Positions 22,445 through 35,444 of a stretch of 64,000 nt of DNA are shown here, in pieces. The stretch is taken from assembly GCF_028453695.1 (NCBI RefSeq), contig NC_135779.1:4960001-5024000 (forward strand), given 5' to 3'. Below the pieces are notes generated by a model, which saw only the letters and a program-made list of their open reading frames with translations, ran no database searches and was not told the DNA's origin. Each line of letters opens with the position of its first letter. The stretch's first letter is position 1. The stretch comes from Augochlora pura. Taxonomy: Eukaryota > Arthropoda > Insecta > Hymenoptera > Halictidae. A program made the position numbers and the translations under genes.

Positions 22445-24814
22445 CTACGCAGAAAATTCCTCGTCTGTGCACTGTTAAAGAGAATCTCGCGTATCGTTCA
22501 TTTGTTCAATTGTTCGTTTGTTCAATCATTGAACTGCGAGGCTCTGAAACTTTGCCGTGGAAAGTAGCGTTGAATAAGAAGACGAAAGAAAGCGAGACTC
22601 GTCTTTAATTATTTGAACGCTTTAGGCTGATTTTCTTATTTTTGCAATTTTATAATGCTGTTCTATTCTTATGTAAGCGAACGATATAAACAATTCATCG
22701 ACTTTCCTCCCGATCGGTTGTTATAGCAACCCTTAACTTGTATCTATTATTGAGATATATGTATTCAATTGTACTACAAGCTTCAATATTATGGTATAAA
22801 TTTTTAAATATTAAATACCTTTTGCGATTAATAAGACAAATAAAATTAAAATAGAAACAAAAATTTTTACCATAAAGCGTTAATAATAGGAGCTTCTGCT
22901 GATAAATTAACAGTCAAGAGAGTGGTAACAATGGAAAGATAAAACGACTACTGCAGCAACTCAATTTAAAACAGTTTAATACGCTAAACATTTTCCAAAT
23001 TATGAATCTAGAATAATTTAATTTTCTTCCACATTTTTAATCCTTCGCTCGAATAACTCTCTCCGCGTCGATATTTCTACAAAGCGGTACGGTACAGTTA
23101 CCGTTCAGTGGGTTAACAGCGAGCCGACCGAATGTTACACTTCATCCGGCAAAAGGGACTTTAAAGAGGCACGCGGAAGTAAAAGGGAACGAAAATTCTG
23201 CACGGTTGCCCCCGAGCGGGGGAGTGGCAAATTGCGACTGATTTCTAATCGAATTTCATTGAAACGAAATATCAAAGGTCGCCCCCCTCCCCCCAAGATG
23301 GATTACCGTACTTCAAGAGATTCAACCGGGGGGTCCGGGGAATTCTATTTCGACGACGGCGATGGGCGACGCCGTTTAATGCGCCATTGACAGCGTAAGA
23401 ACGAGAGGAGAGAGAGAGGAGGAGGAGGAGGAGGAACGGGGTCCCGCTGTCGTCATCGATGCAAGAGTTCGTCCCCGGCGAGGGCCACGTGATTTACAAC
23501 CCGAATGGAATTTAATTAATGCAATCCTGCCGGAACGGACGCTGCGTCGCGCCGGTTAGACGTTTAACTTAGTTAATCCCGGGAACGCGAAGTGAAGCAT
23601 TCCTCGTCAGTGACTTCGGCTCCGAATTGGACAGTCGTGGTGCCTGTTACGCCGCTGCAGTGACGGGGGCGGGGGGGAAGTCCCAACTGCTCGAAACAAT
23701 TACGGGACCGTTTATTCCAGCGGTTTTGCCGCCACGATATTGAAAACGTTTAATATCCACCGTTATCAACTTCGTGGACACGCGATACCGCGACGACCCG
23801 ACTCTCTCGATCGAATCTTGACCGAGGCGAGTTGGCGGAGCGGAAATGACGCTGCGAAATGATTCTCAACTTGATCTTAGGCGAGAGATGATCTTGGTCG
23901 TTGTCTGTGTAAATCGAGAGAGAATTAATTAAGAGAATCTCGTGGGTGAAAATTAATTTTCGAACGAGAATATCTCCGCGATTTTTGTGTATCTTTTAGA
24001 ATTTTTTAAATTCAAATTTTACATTTTGATCCCGCTAATCGAATTAACAATTTATCCAATCGAATTAACAATTTATCTAACCGAATTAACCATTCATCCG
24101 ACCGAACAACAATTTACCTAATTAAATTAACGATTAATCTAATCGACTCCGCGGCCCCCACGCAATTACAGTAAAAGTCTGAAGAAATTAATTGGGACAG
24201 CACCGCGAGAAATATTCGGTTAGAAGCCTCGAATTCGATTCACCGAATTAACTATTGTTCGTATAAACTCCATAATTCTGTGGAGTTATTGTTCAATATC
24301 CGGGGGTGGTTTTTCAAACAATCGCCCCGCCGCGGCAGAAGTCCGACGGAATTAATTACGATATTTTCATCCCCGGACAGCGCGTAGGAAATTCGATGGT
24401 GGATTAAACGAAATACGCGAGTTCGCGCGATTATTCGCCGAATGAAAATTCATTCTCGAAGGAACGCGCGAAAAACGTCTGAAACATCGTGGCAGGTGCG
24501 AAACCTTTCGAACGAATTTCACAGTGTCGGACGGTCGTCGTCGTCGTCGCGATTGATGTTAAATCATGATTCGAAGAAGTCGGGAGGGTTGATTTCGACG
24601 GGAAATACGATTCGATTCCGCGCTCACCATGGAGAAGACGATTTTTCCTGTGATGCGTGCCGCGGGCACGTCCTTCGGATGTTAAAATTTCGTGTCACCT
24701 GCGCGGCGAACATCCAGGGAATATGGGGACAGTGATTCGGAGACGGCCGTACGAGGATCGAACGGTGAAACCGATTTTTTCCTCCTTCGGTTTTACGGTC
24801 CACCATCTCTCTCT

Positions 24815-24855
<41 letters not shown>

Positions 24856-25569
24856 TCTCTTTGTTCGTGCGCGATTTTTCGGTCGGTTTTACGTCCCTTC
24901 TGCCCGATATTCTCGGATACGTGAAATTTATTGGTGTCGGAGTCTGGCTGTTCCGTTAGCGTATCGGAAAATACGAAAACATAGGCGCTGCAACACGAGT
25001 TAATATCTCAATACTATCGAATGCCTCGCCCACCGTATCCTTTTTCCCAAAGAAATTCCTCTCCCAAAGAAAGATTTATTCCTCCTAAATGCCCTCGGTT
25101 TAACAACCGTTCTCGCAGCATAGAAAATCGTCCTATATCGTTTATATTGCTGTTTAACCTCTTCCGGGATGAATTTTTATAATAGAGAACAATCTATGTA
25201 ATTCTTTTTTCTTTTTTTATTTATCGTCCATTTTTTATTCGATGAGATTATTTCAACAAATAGCTTTTCAGCGAGTAGCTTCTCAACTGATTCTCATTTT
25301 CTTTACACTTAGACTAATTATAATTTATGGTTATGGTTTATTTAAAAAAACAACGCATTTCTCGCCAATAACTCGTTAACAATTCCCCACAGAATTTTTG
25401 GCTCGCCAAATTTTTGTAAAGGAAAAAGTTGCTTCGAATGATCTCAAGAACCTTCCTGTGACTTTTTAAACGCCCTATACAGATTAAATTGCAGCACGCA
25501 AGCGACGTTATAGAAAGGAAAGAATAATTTCTAATAGAGAAGAAAACGAAAGAATGAGGAAAAACGTAC
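22445..25569 (-). other. Intron of the tenectin-like gene (3.1 kb)
   Basis: AT-rich on both flanks, with a CpG-rich block from about 23.1 to 23.8 kb containing a GGA run (23410-23440). A (CT)n tract lies at 24805-24847. A possible solo element end, tttaacctcttccgg, is at about 25154. No exon was recognised in it. Confidence 0.6.
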
Positions 25570-25664
25570 GAAGAAATTGGTCTCCTTGCGGAACTTGGCG
25601 TAGTCCTTGCTGATGAACGCGTACGATGCGTAGTTCTGGGTGGCCTTAACCTCGATGCTACCGC
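25570..25664 (-). CDS. Tnc: Tenectin-like gene, short cysteine-free linker exon
   Basis: A 95-base exon (phase 1 in, phase 0 out) encoding about 32 residues after VWC3. The peptide begins SGSIEVKATQNYASYAF and continues into a charged, aromatic stretch (KDYAKFRKETNFF). It has no cysteines and is not Ser/Thr rich, so it is neither a VWC nor mucin sequence. It would link the VWC block to the mucin-like region. Borders are acceptor attcaag and donor gtacgt. It is too short to be found as an isolated reading frame. It is supported by the phase match on both sides and by protein-like, non-repetitive composition. A structural role is inference. Confidence 0.72.
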
Positions 25665-26953
25665 CTTGAATGTTTAATCTGTCAGTTTCTTATGGCATTC
25701 GGGCTAGAACACCTAGGTGGTAATCAGGGTTGTGAAAGAGCACAAGGGTTCTTTACCGTGTAGCGAGCGACCCGGCTCGCGTTTCCGGCCACTTTTTCGC
25801 GTCGATACGAAAGATTAAGGATCTACTTCCGTCCGGCTGTATCGTCAAGCGCCATGGAACGATGACAAAAATGCAACGGTGAACAATGAAAACTTCGTTA
25901 GCTTCTCCATACAGAATCGCGTCGAACGTGAAATAATTCAATAAATAGAAAAGTTCAGTAGGTCGGCTAAAGTAAAGTAAAAGATCCTTCGGTAAATTTG
26001 CTGTCAGCTATATCCGAGTCTTATAGAAGCCGCGCGCACCACTGTTGTACCATCCTAAATAAGATCGTCCGAGATTTACTGTTATTGGACTCTCAAGGAA
26101 TTGTTCTATCCCTAGGCGCGGAAAAACGAAAAACGCGCGCGCGTATATGAACGAAAATGAACGATTCCGAACACCTTGGAACGCCGAAAACTATTTTCCC
26201 CGGAGGTTTACAAGAATAACAGTCCATAAATAAATAGAACCGGTCCGGATGCAACCCCCCCGCCGGACTCGCGAAACAAAAAGGATAGAGAATAAAAAAG
26301 AAACGAGAACAAACGGCGACGCGCGTGTTTACCTTAAATATAGAAAATAAATGAAACTTGCCGAATTCTCAATTAACGCTCGAAACACGCCGGGAGCGTT
26401 CGTTGAGTGGCCCGAATAAAATCTCGTTAGAGACCCCTCCGGGCGAACTGGTGGTTAGTTAATTCGAATAACAAGCTCGGCGAAAAAGCTGCTTGTCCAA
26501 AGCTTCGCGAAATCAAAGTTAACATTAAAGACGATCGTTCTATGGTGTACGACGTGTTCGACTCTGTATGGGTGCGGTGATATGAACATTTTTATTGGAA
26601 TAATTGTTCACCTTTGCTAGGCTATACAGAATTTATTGTCTGTATTTTATATACTAAGCTATAGAGAATTTGTTATCTGTATTTATTCTATTTTATATAG
26701 TTCTATAACCTCAATTTTATTTATAGAAATTATTCGAACAGATTCCTTGGAGATTGTGTTTTAAATTAAATTTAAGGTATAGTGAGTGCTCTGACTTTGT
26801 AGGACGGTAGTACGGTGGCAACGAAGGGGTGGCTAGCTCGTCGAAGACGATCAAGGCGGGACGAACGAAAAGTAGAAACGCGAGCCGAGCGGTCGTGTGT
26901 CGGGCGGGGCGAAATCGCGGCAACCCTGATGCGAACGTGATCCACAGACTCAC

Positions 26954-27145
26954 TGCAATTGTAGGTGGACGGGCAGCAGTGACCCTCGCGTACGATCGGG
27001 CTGCATCCTTGAAGCGGCGGAGCGCAGGCGAGCGGCACGCAACGCACCGCGCCCATCGCGCAGAAACAATTGTCGCAGGCGGCCTTCCACTCGATGTCCC
27101 TGACCATCTCGCCCTCCTCGTACACGCGGGAGCCCACGCGGCACC
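26954..27145 (-). CDS. Tnc: Tenectin-like gene, exon with VWC domain 3
   Basis: A symmetric 1-1 exon of 64 residues with a complete ten-cysteine VWC. It starts CRVGSRVYEEGEMV, has the CDNCFC core, then GAVRCVPLAC, LQGC and GHCCPSTYNC. The acceptor is preceded by a pyrimidine-rich tract ending cgcag, and the donor is a perfect gtgagt. The junction codon with the next exon is AGC (Ser). This is the first tenectin-like exon downstream of the candidate internal signal-peptide exon near 31.4 kb. An alternative donor there, in phase 1, could splice directly to this exon. No RGD tripeptide is present; the nearest resemblance is VRDIEW. Confidence 0.87.
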
Positions 27146-29480
27146 CTGCGAAATGGAAATTGCATCCTTTAGCTCGTCTACTTGAAGAGAATGTGCACGC
27201 CGAATGCATCGCCGGTGGTGGCAATCCGATACGGTGTGCGTCCGTTCTCGTTTGCTTTGAAAAACTACTGTTGTTTCCGAAACCTTTTCACCCTACCACC
27301 GACGATCCTTTCGCTGGCATTAATCGATCATTGTCGAAGTTGGAATGCTAACTTTGCAACCGAAGTGGTATATTCCAGTACGACGATTTATTTGATTTCT
27401 TTGAGATGTATAGGATGTGCAAATCGGTGGTTATCATTTTTTGTGAGAGAAGTGTGCGAGGAGATTGTATTTTTATGGTTCGTTTTCTTTTTTTAACTGT
27501 TTTGCATACTGTAATGCGATCTAAATTTCTTGTCGTAGTTTGAGGGGCTCGCTGATTTTTAGTAATAATTAGCTTGTAAATTTTTATTCTGGAATGCAAT
27601 GAAAATTAAATAAAATGCTCATTTAGTAATCATAATAGATTGAAAGAAGCGTATTTATATTTCTAAAATTGACCGACGTACTATTTTACTTCACACCTAC
27701 TAAATTCTGTAATAATTACATAAAATCTGCGAACCAGTTTCCGTTCCTTTAAATTTAAATTAAAGTTCTGCCATTAATAATTAAAGGTTCAATTAAATCT
27801 AAATTACAAGATAAATATAAATTCACTTCTTCTTCTACCAAGGGATGATTAAAATCGTGACGGTTCTAAACATTTTAACAGCGAAGAGAATGCTACGTGG
27901 GGTGTTAACCTGTTCCGCTGTCAACGTCACGTGTCACGGCCGTAATCTGGTATTCCCCGTAAAGAAAACCAAGTTTATACATCCGAAATTATAACACGCG
28001 ACACGACATTCGGAGAACTTATGCCCAAGTCCAACGGTGACGTCTCTTCTCGTATATAGCGTAAAATTCGCGTTATGTTAAGAGAATGAAAAATGTTTCA
28101 AAGAAGTAATATCATTCAGAATAGGATAACAATGAAAATAGTAACAATAAAGAATGTATAATAATAGTAATAAATACTAAATGATAATAATAAGTGTAAC
28201 GAAAGAGCGACGACCTCAGAAACCCGAAATATCAAAACCCAATCGCTTCCGTCGTCCCGCCCCGCCACATCAATAAACAAAATATTTTCATTGAAAATAG
28301 CGTCCATTTAATTGACTTAGTCCACAGTAATCCACCTCCGCGTGAACATCAACCAGAAGAACACAGAATCTCCGCGCCCCTTCCCGTATCCCATCAAGCA
28401 AGATTTCGCAAACGCCACCCCAGCGAATCCATTTCATCGCAACCCCTGCGCGCAAGAAAAAGGACCCGGGCTACGAAATAAAAAGCGAACACCCTGCAGA
28501 ATCCCCTCGACCGATCCAGCCCGTCCGCAGTCGTCCGAGGGGGGGTGGCGTTGTAACAACCCCCCCCGGAGCCCCATCCCCAATGTCGCGCGCAAAACCC
28601 ATTGATTTCGAATCCGCCGTTCGTTCGCGAAATCCGCCGGAAAAAAAACGGGGGCCGAGCTTTAAAACCGAACGCGTCGCGATAACGTATTTCACGACCC
28701 CCCTCCCCCAGACCAGCACCACCCCACCGCCCCTGGATTCCATTTTCCAGCGTTCAGGTTCAAAGGGTGCGATGATAATCAACAAGCGAGAAATCCCGCA
28801 ATTTAACTTTCGAGCGAACGCGACCAACCCCCGGCGAACAACGAGACGGTTTCCCGGAGGGTGGCGGAGGGGCGGGGCGAAGCTGGTAGAGGATGGAAGA
28901 AGGATATAATCTCTCTCGGATCCGTTCGACGGAAGGTGATACAGCACTTCATAAAGCACCGTGAGCCAATCTCCTGCCGCGGCCGACGTCGTCGTCGCTC
29001 CATTCTCGCCCCTTCGGATCGCGCCGAAAGAGGATCGAAGGAACCCAATATCGGCCGATGATCCGTTTCCGGGCGGAGTTCTATCTTGGAAACGTCACCC
29101 GGGGGCGTTATCACGGGGTCACTGCGTTTTCCACGAGACGGGACGGACCCGTTGTTTTCCCCAACCCCCCCTGTCCTCGGCGAAACGAGCTTCGCGTGAT
29201 CGTTATTTAGCCGATCGGACACGGCTGACCTCGACGAGGACGCTGCCCCGGGTGAACCACCATAAATTAGGCGACCGCCGCGTCTCTGTATCGGGCTAAC
29301 TTCTTCCGACTTGACCTCGCCGTTGCGCGACGTCGCGATCGAAATGCTCGAAGTATTATAATTACCACGTGATCGAGTTACGTTGCGACCTGGTCGCGTT
29401 GCTATTCGTAACTTTGGATCCGCGTTTGGTTAAATTACCATTTCATTCGTGAATTGATGTATAGTTGCAAGGTCATTGAA

Positions 29481-29823
29481 TTATATTTATTAAGAATTGC
29501 TATGTAAGTGAATTAGTTATCACCTTGTGTTAATAACCATTTCATAGCTTTTGCTATTTTATTGGATTCTGTCTGGTTGAATTTACAGTGATCCATTGTG
29601 TCATTATGGATTAACGTACAATAAACTACTGTAATTTATGTCAGGTGATATTATATTATATTAATTAAGAATTGCTGTGTAAATTTATGTAAGAAATAGT
29701 TATTACCTCGTGTCAATAATTATTTCATATCTTTTGCTATTTTATTGGATTCTGTCCGGTTGAATTTACAGTGATCCATTGTGTCATTATGGATTAACGT
29801 ACAATGAACTACTGTAATTTATG
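29481..29823. repeat. 183-bp direct duplication, intronic
   Basis: Two adjacent copies (about 29481-29641 and 29652-29823), offset by 183 bases. They share long identical blocks, for example 'ttgaatttacagtgatccat' and 'tgtcattatggattaacgta', with scattered substitutions elsewhere. No coding potential. Confidence 0.85.
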
Positions 29824-31340
29824 TGCTGCGCTTGCTAGTATAATAATTGCAATAATACATGTATAGATATACTGACAAAACATAGAATATTTAGTAAAAT
29901 TAGGATACATAATATTCGCTTTTCGTGAACTATAGAAACGTAAGCCCCTCGCACTGTAACGTGACACGATGGATTATTTTATACATAATCTGCTAAACGC
30001 TAACGCGCATCATGGAAATTATTATTAGCACGATCAACTATCGCAATACAAATTTCTTGCATTTTAACAGAACGAGCCGTGAATAATATTTTCAACATCG
30101 TTGCCGACTTCTTTCAGCTCGGTATATAATGGTCATCGAGGCGGCGCCGCCCGAGCGTATGCATTGAACGCTTCGTGACACAGATTCCCCGTATTAATCG
30201 CGGCAGAGAGAGAATGCGCGTCTCGATTCGGAAAACTCGAACAATATCAACATTCATGAATGAATAAAATCGTTCCGAATAAAGCGTTTCTATGGGCACG
30301 GTAATAGGTCCGGCGGCGACACAATAAGACCATTTATAATCCGTCGTTCGGATCGTGCTAATTCAACAGGAATTAATGACCGCCAAACATTTGACGCGAG
30401 TCAATAACATATCAGCCGTAGTCTCGAGTTAATGATTTTGAAAATTAATGAGACGCTCGACGTCGCCGGCGAGAAACGCGCGCTGAAACATCGCGTTCGA
30501 ATAGCCGAGTTACTCGAGCAACAGTAGCGAGGATCGCGTCTGTCGCGGAGGTGGCGTTCGCACGGTTGCTGTTAAATTGCGTGCGAAACTGTAGATAAAA
30601 GTTTTAGTAACAATTAAAGAAGCCCGATAAGGCTACGCTGTCGAATACCGTTGGTTGGATCGAGAGCGCGGCGGCGTCGGTAGCGTCCGCGTAATGGGGT
30701 GGAAACGAGGCTTTAGGGGTCGCTTTAAAGTTTTAAACAGCGACGCGAAACTGGCCGTTGAACGAGCGTCGACCAGCGGCTGCTGAAAATTGGGCTGCGC
30801 GGCGTGGTCCGACGACCTAAATATGCGAGAACGGGGAACACGGAATTTCATTTCTCGTTGAGAGCACACCGGCACGAAAACCTAACAGGACACGTTCCTT
30901 AATTGATGATACTGTTTCTTTTATACTGTTCGAATATATATGATAACAACTTCGCAAAAATGTTAGTTAAAACTATTCTTAAGGCTTGATTTAACTTTCA
31001 GAGATTAACAAAAAGAAAAGGAAAAATAAGGGTTGATTTGAATTCATTCGTTGCTGTCTTTTATTTGATATCATCTGTTTTAATCGCCTTAAAACTCTGC
31101 TAATTATCGTCATTTAATAACTTATTATCGACTTCCGCTCTACAATTTAATTTTTATAAATTTCTGGACAGATTGTTTATTATCTTTTTTCACTTTCTGC
31201 CATCTCTTCGTTAACTTCTCAAGGTGGAAACTATTGTAATCCCTTTTATCGTATATATTCGACAAGAAAAGTCAAAATAATTTTCTGAATATAATTACTT
31301 TAAATTGTAGCAAACTTAATGATATTTAAAGAATTTACAC

Positions 31341-31445
31341 CGTCTCTTCGACGGCATTTTCGTCACTCAGACACGACGAGCACAATAACATTAACCATGC
31401 AACGGCTACCGTACCCCGTAAGAGTCCCAAAGATCCGACTCGCAT
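31341..31445 (-). CDS. Candidate signal-peptide first exon (alternative start within the tenectin-like gene, or separate gene)
   Basis: ATG at 31445-31443 opens a peptide with a textbook secretion signal: Met-Arg, a hydrophobic core (TVAVAWLMLLCSSCLS), then an acidic mature start DENAVEET. The frame meets TAA at 31335. Before it, a donor acg/gtgtaa at 31340 gives a phase 0 exon (shown here), which could join the phase 0 mucin exon at 22444. A second donor, ctga/gtgacg at 31366, gives phase 1 and could join VWC3 at 27145. The exon lies inside the VWC2-VWC3 intron on the same strand. It could be an internal alternative promoter, the real start of tenectin if VWC1-2 belong to another gene, or a small nested gene. 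Upstream parts of the same open frame are low-complexity and not coding. Confidence 0.5.
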
Positions 31446-31711
31446 TTCCCCGGTCGCGTAAAACCCGGCGAAAGAAAAGGTCCGGAAAAAGGCGGGGGGG
31501 GGGGGGGGGATGAATATTCTCGGCTTCCGGTAACATCGCGAGGCATTCTCGGAAATAAAATCCGAAGTGCAACGAATTGAGAAGGCGGGAAAAAATTGGA
31601 GAGGAGGAATCGACCGAGCGGAACTTTTTTTCCCTCGGTCCGGAGTTCGTCGAACCCCGCCGAAAATAACGGAGTGAATGCTTTTAAAAACACCGTCAAG
31701 AGTAGAAGGGG

Positions 31712-31749
<38 letters not shown>

Positions 31750-33722
31750 AGGAGATCGGTAAGGAAAAATGCGGAGATGAGAATGCCGCGAAAGCGTGCA
31801 ACGATTGCCACGGAAGATGGAAACAGAGGCGCGCCTTCGGAAAAACCGGGAGGGGAACGAGATTCATGGGGGAAGTTGCGCCTTCGCGCGTCAGATTTAC
31901 CTGGGAACGTGATTTCCAGTTTTCCCGGTGGCGCGGGCCGGGTCGGGTCGGCTCGTAAAATTGAATGAAACCGGGCGTTAAGTGAACGGGCAAGCAAGAG
32001 GGCGGAAAAGAAAAGGAGACTGGCCGCCTGGGGGGGTGGCGGGCGAGGTGTTGGCGGGAATGGGAGACGCACGATGGCGGAAATCTTTCTGAAGCGAGTG
32101 TCACGGGATAAAGTAACGGCGACGGTAACCATGCTTTATTGCGCTAAACGTTTCCCGGCAACTTTCCGACGCGTGTTCTTAACTCCGCCCGCAGAAGAAA
32201 GGCGAAAGGGAGAGAGTGACGGAGCGAGGGAAACGGTGCCGAGAGACTGAGAGACGGAGCGGCGTACGTACCCGCGGAAAAAAGTTTCTTGTTCGCCCGG
32301 AAACCCGGGAAAGAAAGAAGGCGAAAGGGAGAAGAGGTGGGGGGGGGGGGCCACCGGGGAGATCTCTTGAAAAGGGAGAGGGACTTTCGTAACGATAATT
32401 AGATGGTACTCGGCGCCGCGATAAAACCCGACGCAATTTAAGGGGATTAAAGTTCGCCATACAGGAGGCGTCTCTCCGCCACGATTTCGTCCCGCGATGC
32501 GATTTTTCCTCATAAGCTCGGCTTAAATTTAAACTCGGCCGGCTACGGCTCCCCGGCTTCTTCCTCAAAAGCGGACTGATACGGCGACCCGCGCCCGAAC
32601 TTTGCTTTTTATCGCGTTAAACTTCCCGGCCGCGGCCGTGCACGGACGGACCCCGTTGTCAGGGGGGCAGGCTTTGCCGGAATACCGGGCGAACTGCATT
32701 CTCTCGGCCGCGACTGATCGTTAAAGCTGTTGCGGAAGATAAACAGCGGGATCGAAATGAACCGCGGATTATAAAGCGCGAAAATAATCCGACGCGCTCT
32801 CGTCCACTTTCACGCGGACGCGGAATTAAGCGATTAAGCGTCGATCAATTTTTGTCCCTTCGTTCCCGGTGGACTACGCTGAAATCTTTTCGATCTGGTC
32901 TGTTAGGAGATGGATGTTCACTTGCTGGAATAGATCGGCTTCATAATTGAGTGTCTTCGCTGTAACGTTGACCCTTCCCGCTCCATTCTCAGTCTCTAAT
33001 GGCGATAAAACACAAGTATAAGTTGATCATGAACATCGAATGCAGTGGATAAGTTCCTACTCTAAATATATAAGTTTTATAAAATCATTGTAAAATAAAA
33101 ACAAGCTGGTGAGCCACGGCTTTCCAGGTAATGACTTGAGAAGTTCCTTTCTATTTGTTAAAGTTGTTTCATTGTTACGATAGTGGTTATAATACGTAAC
33201 TTATGATATTTTACTCAACACTTGTCTCTGGAAAAGATTTGTCACCATTATCAACCTACACATCTCTCGAAGCAATAAAACGTAGAATTGGATTAAACAA
33301 GTCCCTCGCCGTACCATTTTCTTCACAGTAACAATATTTAGCATTTCATCAATTAATTAGTTAATTATCGTTACTTTCCAACTTAAAGAAATAGAATTAA
33401 CATTGCTACTTAACAGACTATTGTTTGACACCTCGCGTTCTTCCAGCAGTCTCTAATAAAAATTTGCATAACCACGTACAGTTTGCCAACGAATCGAGGC
33501 AGTGCTCGTTTCCAAAGGATTGGCTGTGCGAAGTGGTTGGTCAAACAATGGCCGGCTAATTCGTCTTTGTGAGCGAAGATGAAATTGAACTCACCGTTTC
33601 CCATGATCGGCGCCAGCGTGGACGAGTGGAGATCTTCGAAGGGGGGAGAAAAGAAGAAGAGAAACGATATGAGTTATGCGGGAGAGCGGCGAACTCGCGA
33701 CGTAGCGGTAAAGTACACTCAC

Positions 33723-33908
33723 GGGTGCAATTGTAGGCAACGGGGCAACAGGAGTGCGGCGCATAGAGCGGAGTGCATCCTGGCAGGGGCAACAGGCACT
33801 TCGGTCTGATGCATCTTCTCGCGCCGGAGATGCAGTAGCAGTACTCGCATCTACGCGAGCCCATCATCGCTGAACCTGGCCCGTATCTCACGCCCTCGTG
33901 CAGGCAAC
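33723..33908 (-). CDS. Tnc: Tenectin-like gene, exon with VWC domain 2
   Basis: A symmetric 1-1 exon of 62 residues carrying a full ten-cysteine VWC module. It opens with CLHEGVRYGPGSAM, has the CEYCYC core (C2-C4), and ends with SCCPVAYNC. The acceptor is caatcag and the donor is the near-consensus gtgagt. The frame stays open into the intron to a stop at 33556, so intron retention would give a short tail, but the strong donor and the phase match to VWC3 argue for splicing. Spliced to the exon at 27145, the junction codon is CGG (Arg) immediately before the first Cys of VWC3. Modules 2 and 3 share the ending CCP-x4-YNC or CCP-x3-YNC, unlike modules 1 and 4, which suggests they arose by duplication. 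Confidence 0.85.
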
Positions 33909-35444
33909 CTGATTGTTAACAGAAGAACCACCCTAGTTCGCCCTAGAACCTTTTTAAACGTGGCAGACGCTTCCACGAAACGAGTCCACGCGACCGCTCG
34001 AAAATACTTCATCGCTTATGGTGATCGCGGTATGGAGAACAGAAACGACCCTGCTCCGAGCACGGTGCTTTCGCGGCGCGATTATTGCTGGTACTGCAGC
34101 AATTTTTGCAAACATATTTCTTTATAGTATAAGCTATAAATATATATTTCTTTGTAAGATAAGTTCATAGTGCAAACTATGAATTTATAGTTTTAAATTA
34201 CTTTTATTTCCTGGTCATCCAATGTCTCAAAAATGGGACATCTAATATTTTTAAAATTTTAAAATAGATAATAATAATAATGGTGGTAAATTCACTTTAA
34301 GTAAGCTTAAAATTGAAAGCTCTATTTTTATAATTCTATTTTGATTTTTTTTAATTAGTTAAGAATTTATAGTTATTCGTTACAGCGTTTCCACGATTTA
34401 TTGCGAAATTAAAATAAAAATACATGATAATTAGTTATAAACCTAGCATTAATGATACTTTTTATATTTCATTAATTAACAACATGAAAACCATGCGACC
34501 AGTGATGAAACATTTTCGAGCGGTAATATATACTCTAATAAGCGGACTGTTATAATAATCGTTATAATATCTAGACTACTATATCCAGATCTAATAATTT
34601 TTACCATTATACATACGTTCCCATTTCAGAGATTTTGCGCTTTGCTTCCAACAGAAAGAAGCCTGTTGATTTAGTTAAAGTACTAAAGATTTCCGGACCT
34701 CGGTGATATGAGACTCAGCGAATACTCCCCTCATTAATTGCTAATCCTTTACCTTGAAAACGAGAAGTCTGATAATCCTCCTCGTGCTTCTCTTCCTGCT
34801 CTATGTGGGCGTTGGATCTTCTTAAAATGTTCACCGAGTCCCCTGGAAAAGTAACGCGCACGTTCCGTTTCGTTAATAAGCCTGGATTTCAGTTCATGAA
34901 AATATACATACGTGTAATACACGATGAATCGATGCTTTTAAAATGGTATAAATTTTTTAAATCTGGTCCAGAGGATTTGAATTTTTCTGCGAATGTTAGA
35001 GGAACTAGTTCACTCTACAATGACTGAAATAATTTTTCTTTTAACTCTATTATTACTTGGAATAAAAAAAAAATGTTGCTTTTCACTTTTTTATCACGAG
35101 TTTATAACGAAAATTGAAGGACTGCACTTTGTATTTCCTCATTATTTATTGTAATTCGTTAACTCCGAATTAATCTAACCACGACATGATAACGCTACAA
35201 TACGAATAACAAATACATCGAATCGATCCTAAATATCGCGCAGACGACGTCCCAGTTCACAATCGACACCTTCGCGTCCGCGCTCGCGGTAAAAATTCAG
35301 GAACATATTTTTTTTGTTCAAGGACGATCGCGGTCGAATAATTGCAGTCGGTTTTTGTCAAAGGTGTTCGGACAGTTCGGACGTAGGGCTGCACGTTGTT
35401 TTGCAAATTGTTTGCGAGGTTTTTTTTACAGCGGCAGTACTAAC

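Larger units (their letters stand above)
27146..33722 (-). other. Largest intron of the tenectin-like gene (6.6 kb)
   Basis: Between VWC3 and VWC2. It contains the candidate signal-peptide exon at 31341-31445, a 183-base duplication at 29.5-29.8 kb, a (GA)n tract at 31713-31744 and G-runs at 31494-31509 and 32339-32350. Two CpG-rich blocks (28.4-29.4 and 31.4-32.8 kb) stand out. The second flanks the signal-peptide exon on its upstream side, as a promoter might. Long frames in those blocks are composition-driven. Confidence 0.55.

Noticed and set aside
31447..32132. Long minus-strand frame upstream of the signal-peptide ATG
   Set aside because: It is low-complexity, C-run and CT-rich sequence, overlapped by a similar frame in another phase. 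Only the last 36 residues look like protein.
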